Origin: Saprospiraceae bacterium
GTDB lineage: Bacteria > Bacteroidota > Bacteroidia > Chitinophagales > Saprospiraceae
NCBI GenBank assembly: GCA_016787415.1
Contig: JAEUUT010000048.1
Coordinates: 1 to 45,663, forward strand
Direction: 5' to 3'
Length of the DNA: 45,663 nt
How positions within the stretch are numbered: the stretch's first letter is position 1; the number at the start of each line of letters is the position of its first letter. The notes beneath the pieces were generated by a model that searched no databases, was not told the DNA's origin, and was given only the letters and a program-made list of their open reading frames with translations. Below are positions 14,461 through 22,637 of the stretch, one piece after another. A program made the position numbers and the translations under genes.

Positions 14461-16980
14461 ATGTTCAGAAATATTCTGGTTCTCGCATTTCTCCTGCCCA
14501 TGCTCCTGCAAGCCCAACCTGTCAGTTATACCCCTGTTCGAAAGCCGTTGCCTACGGATGCCTGGACTTTCCGGCAAGCGCATACCAATGACTGGAAGCC
14601 CACTGCCGTTCCGGTCAGCGTACACACTGCTTTGCTGAAAAACGGGATGATCGAAGACCCTTTTTACCGCGACAACGAGGAAAAACTGCAATGGATAGAA
14701 AAGGAAGACTGGGAATTTCAGACCACTTTCGATGTGGAACCTGCCATTTTTCAAAAAAAACACATCGAACTGGTTTTTAAGGGCATCGACACCTATGCGC
14801 ATATTTATGTGAACGACAGCCTGGTGCTGGAAACTGACAACATGTTCCGCACCTGGGACGTAGATGTAAAAAAATGGCTGAAACCCACCGGCAACGTCCT
14901 TCACATCTACTTTGAAAGTCCCCTGAAAAAAGTGGAGGAAGACTGGAAAAACCTGGGTTACGAACTTCCCGGCGGCATCCGCACGTTTTCGAGGAAGGCG
15001 CAGTTTCATTATGGCTGGGACTGGGGACCACGCTTTGTAGGCGCCGGCATTTTGCATGCGCCTGAAATACGCGCCTGGGATGATTTGCTGATTGAAAACA
15101 TGTTTGTGACCACTCAAAGTGTCACGCCAGAACTGGCCAAAATGGTAGCGCGTTTCCGTTATCGTGCCGACGATGTTATTCCGGTGCTTGTTTCTACCCG
15201 CGATGGAAAAGGCGTTTCGCTGGAAGACCGAAAGTTCTACCCAGGCGTACATGAAGATTCCGTAACCTGGCAAATAGAAAACCCGAAACTATGGTGGTGT
15301 CAGGGCCTTGGAGAGCCAAATTTGTACGATTTTTCGCTCGAATTCAAGAAAAACGGGCGTGTTCTGGAAAAATCCTACGTGCGAACAGGTATTCGTACCA
15401 TCGAATTGATCACGGATAAAGACGACAAGGGCGAAACCTTTTACTTCAAACTGAATGGCGTGCCCGTGTTTATCAAAGGCGCCAACTACATTCCGCAGGA
15501 TATTTTTCAGGATCGCGTCACGCCGGCGCAATACGGCCGTACCATCAACGACGCCGTGGCAAGTGGCATGAATATGCTGCGTGTATGGGGTGGTGGCATT
15601 TATGAAGACGACCTTTTCTACGACCTTTGCGATGCAAAAGGCATTATGGTTTGGCAGGATTTTATGTACGCCTGCGCCATGTATCCGGGCGGTGGCTCCT
15701 TTTTAAAAACGGCGGCCAAAGAAGCGCTCCAACAAATCGAACGCCTGCGCCAACACCCCTGCATAGCCCTGTGGTGTGGCAACAATGAAAACAACGAAGC
15801 CTGGAATAACTGGGGCTGGCAAATGCAGTTCAACGAAGCCCAGCGCACCCACCTGTGGCGCGAATACAAAATCCTCTTCAACGACCTGCTGCCCACCTAC
15901 GTTGCCAACGATGGCGGCCAGGTACCCTATTGGGAAAGTTCGCCTCGATTCGGGCGCGCCAATCCCAAATCCAATACGGAAGGTGATAGTCACTACTGGG
16001 GAATCTGGCACGATGAAGAGCCTTTTGAAGAGTTCAATAAAAAAGTGCCGCGTTTTATGAGCGAATACGGCTTCCAGAGTTTTCCGGAATGGCGCACCAT
16101 ACAATCGTTTACCCTGCCGGAAGACCGCAAACTGGAAAGCAAGGTGATGTTGCTGCACCAGAAACACCCGCGTGGCAACGCCTTGATAGCCGAATACATG
16201 AAACGCGATTACAAAGTGCCCGATGGTTTTGAAGATTTTGTGTACGTGAGCCAGTTGCTACAGGCAGAAGGCATGCGTGTGGGCATCGAGGCGCATCGCC
16301 GCAACAAACCATACTGCATGGGTACCCTGTACTGGCAACTGAACGACGTGTGGCCAGTGGCGTCCTGGTCGAGCATCGACTGCTTTGGCCGCTGGAAAGC
16401 CTTGCATTATTACGTTCGGGAAGCCTACAGCCCACTGGCCGCACTGCCGCTGCTCGACAACGATACGCTTAGCATTTATGGTGTGAATGACCATTTACAG
16501 GCCGATACGGTCGACTTGCGCGTGCGCGGGCTACTTTTTGACGGTAAAGTGCTGAGTGAAACCACACTTACAGGCCTTTCGCTGCGCCCCGATGCCAGCA
16601 TGCTACTTTGGAAAGACGCTTTGAAAAATGTCGTGGACGGGCGAAAGGTAGAAAATGTTGTGGTAGAAATCATGCTGTCGAAAGGCGGGAAAACCCTGTA
16701 TCGGCGCCTCTACTACCCTGCTTCGCCCCGAAAACAGAAACTGCCTCACCCGGACTTCACCCTGACGGCCACCCGCAATGAAAAAGGCTATCAGATTGAT
16801 ATTCAATCTGATAAACTGGCTAGAAACGTACTCATTGAGACCGATTCCGACGGTTTTTTCAGTGACAACTACTTTGACCTCCTACCCGATGAGCGCAAAA
16901 GCATCCAGTTCGATACCAAAGCCGAACTGGACGTGAAAAACGCTTTCCGCGTAAAAAGTTTGGTAGATACAATGCATTGA
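14461..16980 (+). CDS. Glycoside hydrolase family 2 beta-mannosidase
   Basis: An 839-aa exported retaining beta-mannosidase that removes terminal beta-mannose from manno-oligosaccharides. A signal peptide (MFRNILVLAFLLPMLLQAQ) starts at ATG 14461; the frame extends to a TTG at 14452. Domains: N-terminal jelly-roll (about 20-200) with GWDWGPRF typical of mannosidases, an Ig-like middle domain, and a TIM barrel from about 320 with NGVPVFIKGANYIPQD and MLRVWGGGIYEDDLFYDLCD. The acid/base Glu is E443 in WCGNNENNEAW and the nucleophile is E535 in FMSEYGFQ. GTLYWQLNDVWPVASWSS follows as in the family. No SusC/D pair is next to it. It overlaps or abuts the glycosyltransferase gene downstream. Confidence 0.94.
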   Translation: MFRNILVLAFLLPMLLQAQPVSYTPVRKPLPTDAWTFRQAHTNDWKPTAVPVSVHTALLKNGMIEDPFYRDNEEKLQWIEKEDWEFQTTFDVEPAIFQKKHIELVFKGIDTYAHIYVNDSLVLETDNMFRTWDVDVKKWLKPTGNVLHIYFESPLKKVEEDWKNLGYELPGGIRTFSRKAQFHYGWDWGPRFVGAGILHAPEIRAWDDLLIENMFVTTQSVTPELAKMVARFRYRADDVIPVLVSTRDGKGVSLEDRKFYPGVHEDSVTWQIENPKLWWCQGLGEPNLYDFSLEFKKNGRVLEKSYVRTGIRTIELITDKDDKGETFYFKLNGVPVFIKGANYIPQDIFQDRVTPAQYGRTINDAVASGMNMLRVWGGGIYEDDLFYDLCDAKGIMVWQDFMYACAMYPGGGSFLKTAAKEALQQIERLRQHPCIALWCGNNENNEAWNNWGWQMQFNEAQRTHLWREYKILFNDLLPTYVANDGGQVPYWESSPRFGRANPKSNTEGDSHYWGIWHDEEPFEEFNKKVPRFMSEYGFQSFPEWRTIQSFTLPEDRKLESKVMLLHQKHPRGNALIAEYMKRDYKVPDGFEDFVYVSQLLQAEGMRVGIEAHRRNKPYCMGTLYWQLNDVWPVASWSSIDCFGRWKALHYYVREAYSPLAALPLLDNDTLSIYGVNDHLQADTVDLRVRGLLFDGKVLSETTLTGLSLRPDASMLLWKDALKNVVDGRKVENVVVEIMLSKGGKTLYRRLYYPASPRKQKLPHPDFTLTATRNEKGYQIDIQSDKLARNVLIETDSDGFFSDNYFDLLPDERKSIQFDTKAELDVKNAFRVKSLVDTMH

Positions 16981-16997
16981 TAACGATCTTCGCGGCG

Positions 16998-18680
16998 ATG
17001 AACGGTTCTCGATTCTACAGGAATCCCTGGGGGTGGCTGGGCACAGCATTGCTCGCTGTGCTGTTGCGTGGCTTGTGGCTCGACGTGATGGACGTGGATG
17101 CATCACAATACGCATCTATTGCTATGGAAATGAGTCGCAACGGCTCGTGGCTGGAGGTAAAACACCGCATGAATGATTACCTTGACAAGCCGCCGCTGCT
17201 TTTCTGGACCTCCGCAGCGTCTTTCCTCCTGTTTGGCTTAAAAACCTGGGCATACAAGTTACCTTCTGTGCTCGGGGCAGTCGGAGGCATTTATGCTATC
17301 TATCGTTTTTGCCTGATTTTTTACAACCGACAGACAGCACGGCAGGCGGCCTTTATCCTGGCTTCCAGCATGGGTTTTATCGTACTGTGCAACGACGTGC
17401 GCACCGATACCCTCTTATTGGGTACTACCTCTCTGGCCCTCTGGCAATTGGCGGCATACCTGGAAAAAAAGCGCTGGACAAACCTGTTGGGCGCTTTTTT
17501 CTGGATTGGCTGTGCCATGCTGGCCAAAGGCCCTATTGGGCTGGTGATGCCTGTACTGGCAGCGGGGACGCACTTGTTGCTCCGGCGCGACTGGGCCAAT
17601 ATCTTTCGCTGGCAATGGCTGGCAGGCCTGGTTATCACGGCCCTGGTACTGCTCCCCATGTGCTGGGGCCTGTACCATCAGTTTGATTTGCACCCGGAAA
17701 AAGCGGTCAACGACCGAATCAGCACTTCGGGGCTATATTTTTACTTCTGGGAACAGAGTTTTGGCCGCATTACAGGCAACAACGTATGGCGCAACAACGC
17801 CGGCCCGTTTTATTTCCTGCATGTGTACCTCTGGGCGTTTTTGCCCTGGGTATTGCTCGTTCCTGCGGCTTTGCTGTATTCGATAAAACTGGCCTGGCAA
17901 AAAGTTTTTCATTTTCGGGTAGCACACATGCCGGAAGCGTTTTCGCTGGGCGGTTTTTTGCTCACTTTTATTGCCCTCTCTTTGTCGAAATACAAATTGC
18001 CGCACTACATTTTTATCACCCTGCCCTGGGCGGCTGTTATGGTAGCACATTGGCTGAATATGGAAAAAAAAGAGGGACGTGGGCCGGTTTTTGGTGTTTT
18101 GGTGGGCTATTTCACCTTTTTACTCGCGCTGACAACGGCATTCCTGCTAGTTGGGTTTGTTTTTCCCGGAAATATGATGGCCTGGCTGATACTGACGGCA
18201 GGAACGATTTTTTTGCTGACCCGAATTGTGAAAAATCCTTTGCGTATTACATCGGATCAGTTTGTTCAACGGGGACTCATGGTGTCTTTACTGGCAGGTT
18301 TTGTGCTAAATTTTCATTTTTATCCGCATTTGCTGCCATTTCAAAGCACCTCCAATATGGGGCATTTCATACAAAAAGCAGGCATTCCCGGAGATCGGGT
18401 CGCATTTTTCAAACGCCACGGACATGCCCTCGATTTTTACAGTCAAACCATTTCGCAACGAATCGACAGTACGGCGCAAATCCGGAAAATCGTACATGAT
18501 TCCGGCCACCTGTGGGTGTACACCAATCTAAAAGGCAAACAGGAAATCGATCAGGCACAAATTCCCTATGAAATCGTGTATGAAATGGGCCATTTTCAGG
18601 TGGCCTTGCTCAACGGGCGTTTTTTGAACCCCGCTACCCGCCTGGAAAGCCTGGAGCCCGTGTGGCTACTAAAGTTTTGA
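16998..18680 (+). CDS. ArnT/GT39-type membrane glycosyltransferase
   Basis: A 560-aa polytopic protein of the GT-C superfamily, which transfers sugars from polyprenyl-phosphate donors to lipid A-like or protein acceptors at the periplasmic face. After the first TM comes the catalytic-loop acid (MDVDASQYASIAMEMSRN), then LDKPPLLFWTSAASFLLFGL, a GT39/ArnT hallmark (KPPL), VRTDTLLLG, and MLAKGPIGLVMPVL in later TMs. About 12 TMs are followed by a C-terminal soluble domain. ATG 16998 is 17 bases after the mannosidase stop; a TTG at 16977 is an alternative. Its 3' end overlaps the convergent gamma-CA gene by 12 bases. The substrate is unknown. Confidence 0.82.
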   Translation: MNGSRFYRNPWGWLGTALLAVLLRGLWLDVMDVDASQYASIAMEMSRNGSWLEVKHRMNDYLDKPPLLFWTSAASFLLFGLKTWAYKLPSVLGAVGGIYAIYRFCLIFYNRQTARQAAFILASSMGFIVLCNDVRTDTLLLGTTSLALWQLAAYLEKKRWTNLLGAFFWIGCAMLAKGPIGLVMPVLAAGTHLLLRRDWANIFRWQWLAGLVITALVLLPMCWGLYHQFDLHPEKAVNDRISTSGLYFYFWEQSFGRITGNNVWRNNAGPFYFLHVYLWAFLPWVLLVPAALLYSIKLAWQKVFHFRVAHMPEAFSLGGFLLTFIALSLSKYKLPHYIFITLPWAAVMVAHWLNMEKKEGRGPVFGVLVGYFTFLLALTTAFLLVGFVFPGNMMAWLILTAGTIFLLTRIVKNPLRITSDQFVQRGLMVSLLAGFVLNFHFYPHLLPFQSTSNMGHFIQKAGIPGDRVAFFKRHGHALDFYSQTISQRIDSTAQIRKIVHDSGHLWVYTNLKGKQEIDQAQIPYEIVYEMGHFQVALLNGRFLNPATRLESLEPVWLLKF

Positions 18681-19205
18681 AGTATTGTCTCCTCCTTTAA
18701 ACCAACTGGAGTAAAAGACGTAATTGTTGGCGATCCGCAGCACTTCGCCTTTAAAAAGTTCGGGCGTCATTTCCTTCACGCGTCGGGCAGGAACACCGGC
18801 ATAAACGCCGCCGGCATGACACACCGTTTTTTCCAGTATCACGGCGCCGGCAGCAATCAGGCAATTTTCTTCCACCACGGCTTCATCCATCACAATGGCG
18901 CCCATACCGATGAGCACATTGTCGTGCAGCGTACAGCCATGCACCAGCGCGCGGTGGCCGATGCTTACATTGTTGCCAATGGTCGTACCACATTTCTGGT
19001 AGGTACAGTGCAAAATAGCGCCGTCCTGAATGTTGACTTTATTGCCAATGCGGATAAAATTGACGTCCCCACGAAGAACGGCCTGAAACCACACCGAGCA
19101 CTGGTCGCCCAGTACCACATCGCCCACAATAGTGGCATTTTCGGCCAGAAAACAATCTTCGCCTATTTGTGGAACAATTCCATGACAGGGTAAAATCAGT
19201 GCCAT
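18669..19205 (-). CDS. Gamma-carbonic-anhydrase-like hexapeptide protein (YrdA/PaaY group)
   Basis: A 178-aa left-handed beta-helix protein with the isoleucine-patch/hexapeptide repeats (IGNKVNIQDGAILHCTY, TIGNNVSIGHRALVHGCTLH, VLIGMGAIVMDEAVVEENCL). The three metal-site histidines of gamma-carbonic anhydrases are visible as AILHC, SIGHRA and LVHGC. The acidic proton-shuttle loop is absent as in most YrdA/PaaY proteins, so CO2 hydration is possible but unproven. Its C-terminal codons overlap the 3' end of the convergent glycosyltransferase gene. It is the last gene of a minus-strand run with vanZ (gap 6) and the SH3 gene. Confidence 0.88.
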   Translation of the reverse strand: MALILPCHGIVPQIGEDCFLAENATIVGDVVLGDQCSVWFQAVLRGDVNFIRIGNKVNIQDGAILHCTYQKCGTTIGNNVSIGHRALVHGCTLHDNVLIGMGAIVMDEAVVEENCLIAAGAVILEKTVCHAGGVYAGVPARRVKEMTPELFKGEVLRIANNYVFYSSWFKGGDNTSKL

Positions 19206-19211
19206 GCGTTT

Positions 19212-19595
19212 TTATTCATGTTTATTTGAGTGAATGTACATCTTGTAAAAGAAAGCCCTGAACAAGGTCAGGCCAAGGATACTGCCAAAAGAGTTAGCCA
19301 GCATGTCGTCGATTTCATAAAAACGACCAGGAATAAATGCAAATTGCACAAACTCCATTAAAACGCCATAAAATATTGAAATACAGGCAATTGCAACAAG
19401 AGTCTTATTGCCCGGTGTTCCTTTAAACTTCAAATATCCGTGCAACAATAGCCAGGTAAATATCCCGTAGACACCCGCATGAGCCAGTTTGTCCATCGAA
19501 AACAGGTTGAACGATGGCAGTTGCACATTGGGCATCACGGAAAGAATTGTAATAATCACCAGCCACAGCAGTGCCGGCCAGTACGCCTTCATCAT
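19212..19595 (-). CDS. VanZ-family membrane protein
   Basis: A 127-aa protein with four predicted TMs and the VanZ pattern: AYWPALLWLVIITILSVMP, SMDKLAHAGVYGIFTWLLLH, ISIFYGVLMEFVQFAFIPGR and YEIDDMLANSFGSILGL. The DK-x-xH and E-x-xQ-x-x-x-x-R and D-x-x-x-N residues of the family are present. VanZ gives low-level teicoplanin resistance in enterococci; the function in Bacteroidota is unknown. It is separated by six bases from the gene downstream and by one from that upstream. Confidence 0.88.
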   Translation of the reverse strand: MMKAYWPALLWLVIITILSVMPNVQLPSFNLFSMDKLAHAGVYGIFTWLLLHGYLKFKGTPGNKTLVAIACISIFYGVLMEFVQFAFIPGRFYEIDDMLANSFGSILGLTLFRAFFYKMYIHSNKHE

Positions 19596-19596
19596 C

Positions 19597-20232
19597 TTAC
19601 AGAACTCCTTTTCGTTTCATTTTGTAGTAGTGTACGCCGGCGCCGAATACCCAGCCTTCTTTACCCGATTTGGTACGCACTTTTACCCAGTGATCGGTTA
19701 CTTTTTCAAGCCCCAGGCTAATTTCTTCTGTTTTCTCGCTTTTTTTATTCAAAAAGTACACTTCTTCATATAATTCCAGCGTAGCCACTACCTCACCTTT
19801 CAGTCCGGGTTGTTTGCGCAATTTGAGTCCGTCGATGGTGACGTACAGGCTCGAATATTTCGCACTGCTTGTGCTACTGCTACTGGAAGCAGCCGGAGCA
19901 GCAGGTTTGGGCTGCGTTTCGTTGCTCAGCGTTGGGCGGGAAGGGCGTGTGCCTGGTACAGTGGAAGTAGAAGGCGTAGTGGTGGTTGGGGTGGTTTGCT
20001 GTACCGGTTTTGGGCTCGGGGCTGGCATTTGAGGTGTTTCAGCGGTTGTGGTGGCGGCAGGCACGCGAATGGTATCGTGTCGAACGGGCCGGTCTTCATT
20101 TTCTTCATCAGTTGTTTCAGTGACACGCCGTACCAGATCCGAACGACGGGAAGAGCACTTGGAAATGCCCCAAAGAACAACACAACCTAAAAAAACCAGG
20201 ATAATCAAAGATTCAATGCGTGGGAGTTTCAT
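19597..20232 (-). CDS. Membrane-anchored SH3-domain protein
   Basis: A 211-aa protein. One N-terminal TM (IESLIILVFLGCVVLWGI) is followed by a disordered linker (about residues 50-125) rich in T, P and S. The C-terminal bacterial SH3 domain (about 130-200) reads LYVTIDGLKLRKQPGLKGEV, then DHWVKVRTKSGKEGWVFG. Such SH3b domains bind peptidoglycan or other periplasmic ligands. A cysteine at residue 17 (LGCVV) is inside the TM and not a clear lipobox. It is the first gene of the three-gene minus-strand run. Confidence 0.8.
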   Translation of the reverse strand: MKLPRIESLIILVFLGCVVLWGISKCSSRRSDLVRRVTETTDEENEDRPVRHDTIRVPAATTTAETPQMPAPSPKPVQQTTPTTTTPSTSTVPGTRPSRPTLSNETQPKPAAPAASSSSSTSSAKYSSLYVTIDGLKLRKQPGLKGEVVATLELYEEVYFLNKKSEKTEEISLGLEKVTDHWVKVRTKSGKEGWVFGAGVHYYKMKRKGVL

Positions 20233-20324
20233 GGTTAAACGCTTGATTTCTTATTTTTACGGGATAAAACTACGGGAAAAAAAGACAGTATCCCGTTATC
20301 ATCACGCTTCGTATTCCAAAATTT

Positions 20325-21431
20325 ATGTCTGATAATCTGCTATACCAAATAGCGCTTACCCTTGTGCCCCAGGTAGGCGCCATGACAGCGAAAAACCTCG
20401 TCAGTTATTGCGGTAGCGCCGAGGCTGTTTTTAAGGCTTCGCGCCGCGAATTGCTCAAAATACCGGGCATCGGCTCGGTGGTCACCAACTCCATTCTTCA
20501 TTCATCTGTATTGCCTTCCGCTGAACAGGAAATGGTTTTCCTGGAAAAAAATGGCGTGCAGGCGGTATTCTACACCGATGAGCACTACCCTTTCAGGCTG
20601 AAACAATGCCCTGATGGCCCGGTTTTGCTGTTCTTCAAAGGCTCGTCGCTTTCACTGCTCAACTACGAACGTATAGTGGCTATTGTAGGCACCCGCCAGC
20701 CCAGCGACTACGGAAAGTCGGCCTGCGAAGAGATGGTGGAAGGCCTAAAAACATATAACACGCTGATTATTAGTGGGTTAGCGTACGGTATTGACATTTC
20801 TGCGCACCGTCAATCATGTGCGTTGCAAGTGCCGAATATCGGCATCCTGGGGCATGGACTGGGAAGCATCTATCCAAGCCAGCACAGAAGTATTGCCCTG
20901 AAAATGATAGAAAATGGCGGACTGCTTACCGAGTATGTTCACGGCGCCAAGCCCGACCGGGAACATTTTCCGATGCGCAACAGGATCATTGCAGGCATGT
21001 GCGACGCCCTGATCGTAATAGAAACCGCCGCCTCAGGTGGATCCATGATTTCTGCCCAACTGGCCGTCGATTACGCGCGCGACCTTTTTGCCATACCAGG
21101 CCGCACCAATGATTCAAAAAGTATTGGTTGCAATTACCTCATTCAAAATGGTAGTGCCCGGCTTACCATGTCGGCCGCCGATGTAGCAGAATCTATGGGC
21201 TGGGAAGAATTTGGCAAAACCAGCCCGCGCCAAACACAACTGCTGCTCGATTTGTCGCTTCAAGAATCAACCTTGCTCGAAAAAATAAAACAGCATCCGG
21301 AAATCGCCATCGATCAACTTACCCTCTCGATGCAAATGCCACCGGGTGAACTGGCGTCGGCACTACTCGGGCTGGAGTTCAAAGGCGCTATTCGCACCCT
21401 ACCGGGAAAAAGATATATCGTTATGGGCTGA
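20325..21431 (+). CDS. dprA: DNA-processing protein DprA (Smf)
   Basis: A 368-aa protein that binds incoming single-stranded DNA and loads RecA during transformation. Order: helix-hairpin-helix (LLKIPGIGSVVTNSI, about 40-60), Rossmann-like core with VAIVGTRQPSDYGKSACEEM, IISGLAYGIDISAHR and GILGHGLGSIYPSQH, then FPMRNRIIAGMCDALIVIET and GGSMISAQLAVDYAR, and a winged-helix C-terminus ending LPGKRYIVMG. All core motifs are intact. Its stop codon abuts that of the convergent DUF1501 gene, making TGATCA at 21429-21434. Confidence 0.96.
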   Translation: MSDNLLYQIALTLVPQVGAMTAKNLVSYCGSAEAVFKASRRELLKIPGIGSVVTNSILHSSVLPSAEQEMVFLEKNGVQAVFYTDEHYPFRLKQCPDGPVLLFFKGSSLSLLNYERIVAIVGTRQPSDYGKSACEEMVEGLKTYNTLIISGLAYGIDISAHRQSCALQVPNIGILGHGLGSIYPSQHRSIALKMIENGGLLTEYVHGAKPDREHFPMRNRIIAGMCDALIVIETAASGGSMISAQLAVDYARDLFAIPGRTNDSKSIGCNYLIQNGSARLTMSAADVAESMGWEEFGKTSPRQTQLLLDLSLQESTLLEKIKQHPEIAIDQLTLSMQMPPGELASALLGLEFKGAIRTLPGKRYIVMG

Positions 21432-22625
21432 TCAAATGAACTGAAGCAGGTCAAACTTCTGACCCAGTACCTTTTCTGCATCTGCATCCAGCCAGCCATG
21501 CAGCAGGGTGGCGTATACCTGTCTGAAATCGATTTTGTATTTTAAATCGCCATCGTCCAGATCGCTCAAATCGGGCAGTGGATTTAAAAGGCCTTTTTCC
21601 CGAAGCGCGCCGCCCAGAAAAATCATGTTGTTGGCAGTGCCATGATCGGTTCCACCGGAGGCATTTTGCGACACACGGCGGCCGAACTCGGAAAATGTAG
21701 CCAGCAACACGTCATTCCATTTGCTGTTGGTTTTCATATCCTTGATAAAAGCAGCCAGTGCATCGTTCATTTCCTGAAAAAGGCGTTTTTGCTGGCCTTC
21801 CTGATTGATATGGGTATCAAAACTGCCCAACGACACGTAATAAACGGATGTGTCGGTATCGGCCAGTATGAGCGAAGCAATCGTTTTCAGTTGTTTGCCC
21901 AGGCCTGTGGCGGGGTATGCAGAAGAGATAGGTTTTCGCCTGCTTTGCTCATACAGGTAATCGGCCGAAGAAAGTGTTTCTGCCATGGTTTTGTACAGAT
22001 AAGCCACTGGCGCTTCTGCTTCTATATGCTGATGAGCGGCTGAATAATCGGCAAAATACTGGCTGTGTGCGCTTTCATACAGGCGTTTTGGGTCTTGCAA
22101 TGCCAGGCCCTTTCGTTGTTCGCCCTTGAGAGCAAAACTCAGCGTGTCGTCTATTTCTATGGCTGCCGATGGCCTGCCGGCGCATTGGGCATCCAGGTAA
22201 CGGCCAATCCAGCCTGTTTGCCAGTATTCGGAAGCCGCGCTCGCCGAATGCCAGATATCCATACTTCTGAAATGAGAGCGATCGGGATTGGGATAACCCA
22301 CGCTGTTGAGCACTGCCATTTCTCCCTGATCGTACGCATTTTTCATGGCAGTAAGCACGGGGTGCAGGCCCGCCTCGTCGCCGAGGGCCAGCGATGTTTC
22401 ACGTGGAACAGCGATGCGTTTGCGTTCCCTGTAATAAATATCATTGCGTACGGGAATGACGGTGTTGAGGCCATCGTTGCCTCCGCTCATTTGAAGTACG
22501 ACCAGTACTTTACCGTTGGGGGCAAGGGTGTTTTTCCCTTCAACGGCTTTCAAAAATTGAGGTACAAACAACGATGCCGTTGCCAAGGAACCTGCTTTGA
22601 GGAAATCTCTTCTTTTAATCAGCAT
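21432..22625 (-). CDS. DUF1501 secreted protein (sulfatase-like fold)
   Basis: A 397-aa protein beginning with a Tat-like signal (MLIKRRDFLKAGSLATASLF). The DUF1501 core is clear: KVLVVLQMSGGNDGLNTVIP, NPDRSHFRSMDIWHSAS, LGSFDTHINQEGQQKRL, LLATFSEFGRRVSQNAS and GGTDHGTANNMIFLGG. The family has an alkaline-phosphatase/sulfatase-like fold and metal-type residues (D, H). It is usually beside DUF1800, as here, with a 12-base gap, so the pair almost certainly works together in the cell envelope. The function is unknown. A parS-like site (22395-22410) lies inside the gene, encoding AVPRET. Confidence 0.9.
   Translation of the reverse strand: MLIKRRDFLKAGSLATASLFVPQFLKAVEGKNTLAPNGKVLVVLQMSGGNDGLNTVIPVRNDIYYRERKRIAVPRETSLALGDEAGLHPVLTAMKNAYDQGEMAVLNSVGYPNPDRSHFRSMDIWHSASAASEYWQTGWIGRYLDAQCAGRPSAAIEIDDTLSFALKGEQRKGLALQDPKRLYESAHSQYFADYSAAHQHIEAEAPVAYLYKTMAETLSSADYLYEQSRRKPISSAYPATGLGKQLKTIASLILADTDTSVYYVSLGSFDTHINQEGQQKRLFQEMNDALAAFIKDMKTNSKWNDVLLATFSEFGRRVSQNASGGTDHGTANNMIFLGGALREKGLLNPLPDLSDLDDGDLKYKIDFRQVYATLLHGWLDADAEKVLGQKFDLLQFI
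22395..22410. promoter_or_regulatory. parS-like ParB-binding site 1 (in DUF1501 gene)
   Basis: TGTTTCACGTGGAACA, one base away from the general consensus TGTTTCACGTGAAACA, and a hybrid of the two symmetric forms seen. Two further sites are 5.9 and 6.3 kb away. Confidence 0.75.
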
Positions 22626-22637
22626 ATTGAAAGGATA

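Noticed and set aside
14440..15273. 277-aa minus-strand open frame
   Set aside because: Antisense to the beta-mannosidase gene, whose catalytic motifs are intact; no coherent protein family in the minus frame.
16789..16813. Perfect 11-bp-arm hairpin TATCAGATTGA/TCAATCTGATA inside the beta-mannosidase gene
   Set aside because: Encodes ordinary residues (YQIDIQSDK) deep in the CDS; nothing else supports a regulatory role.
18669..19205. Functional link between the gamma-carbonic-anhydrase-like gene and the soluble-cyclase-like protein
   Set aside because: They are 19 kb apart, and the bicarbonate-site residues of the cyclase seem absent; the link would be speculation.
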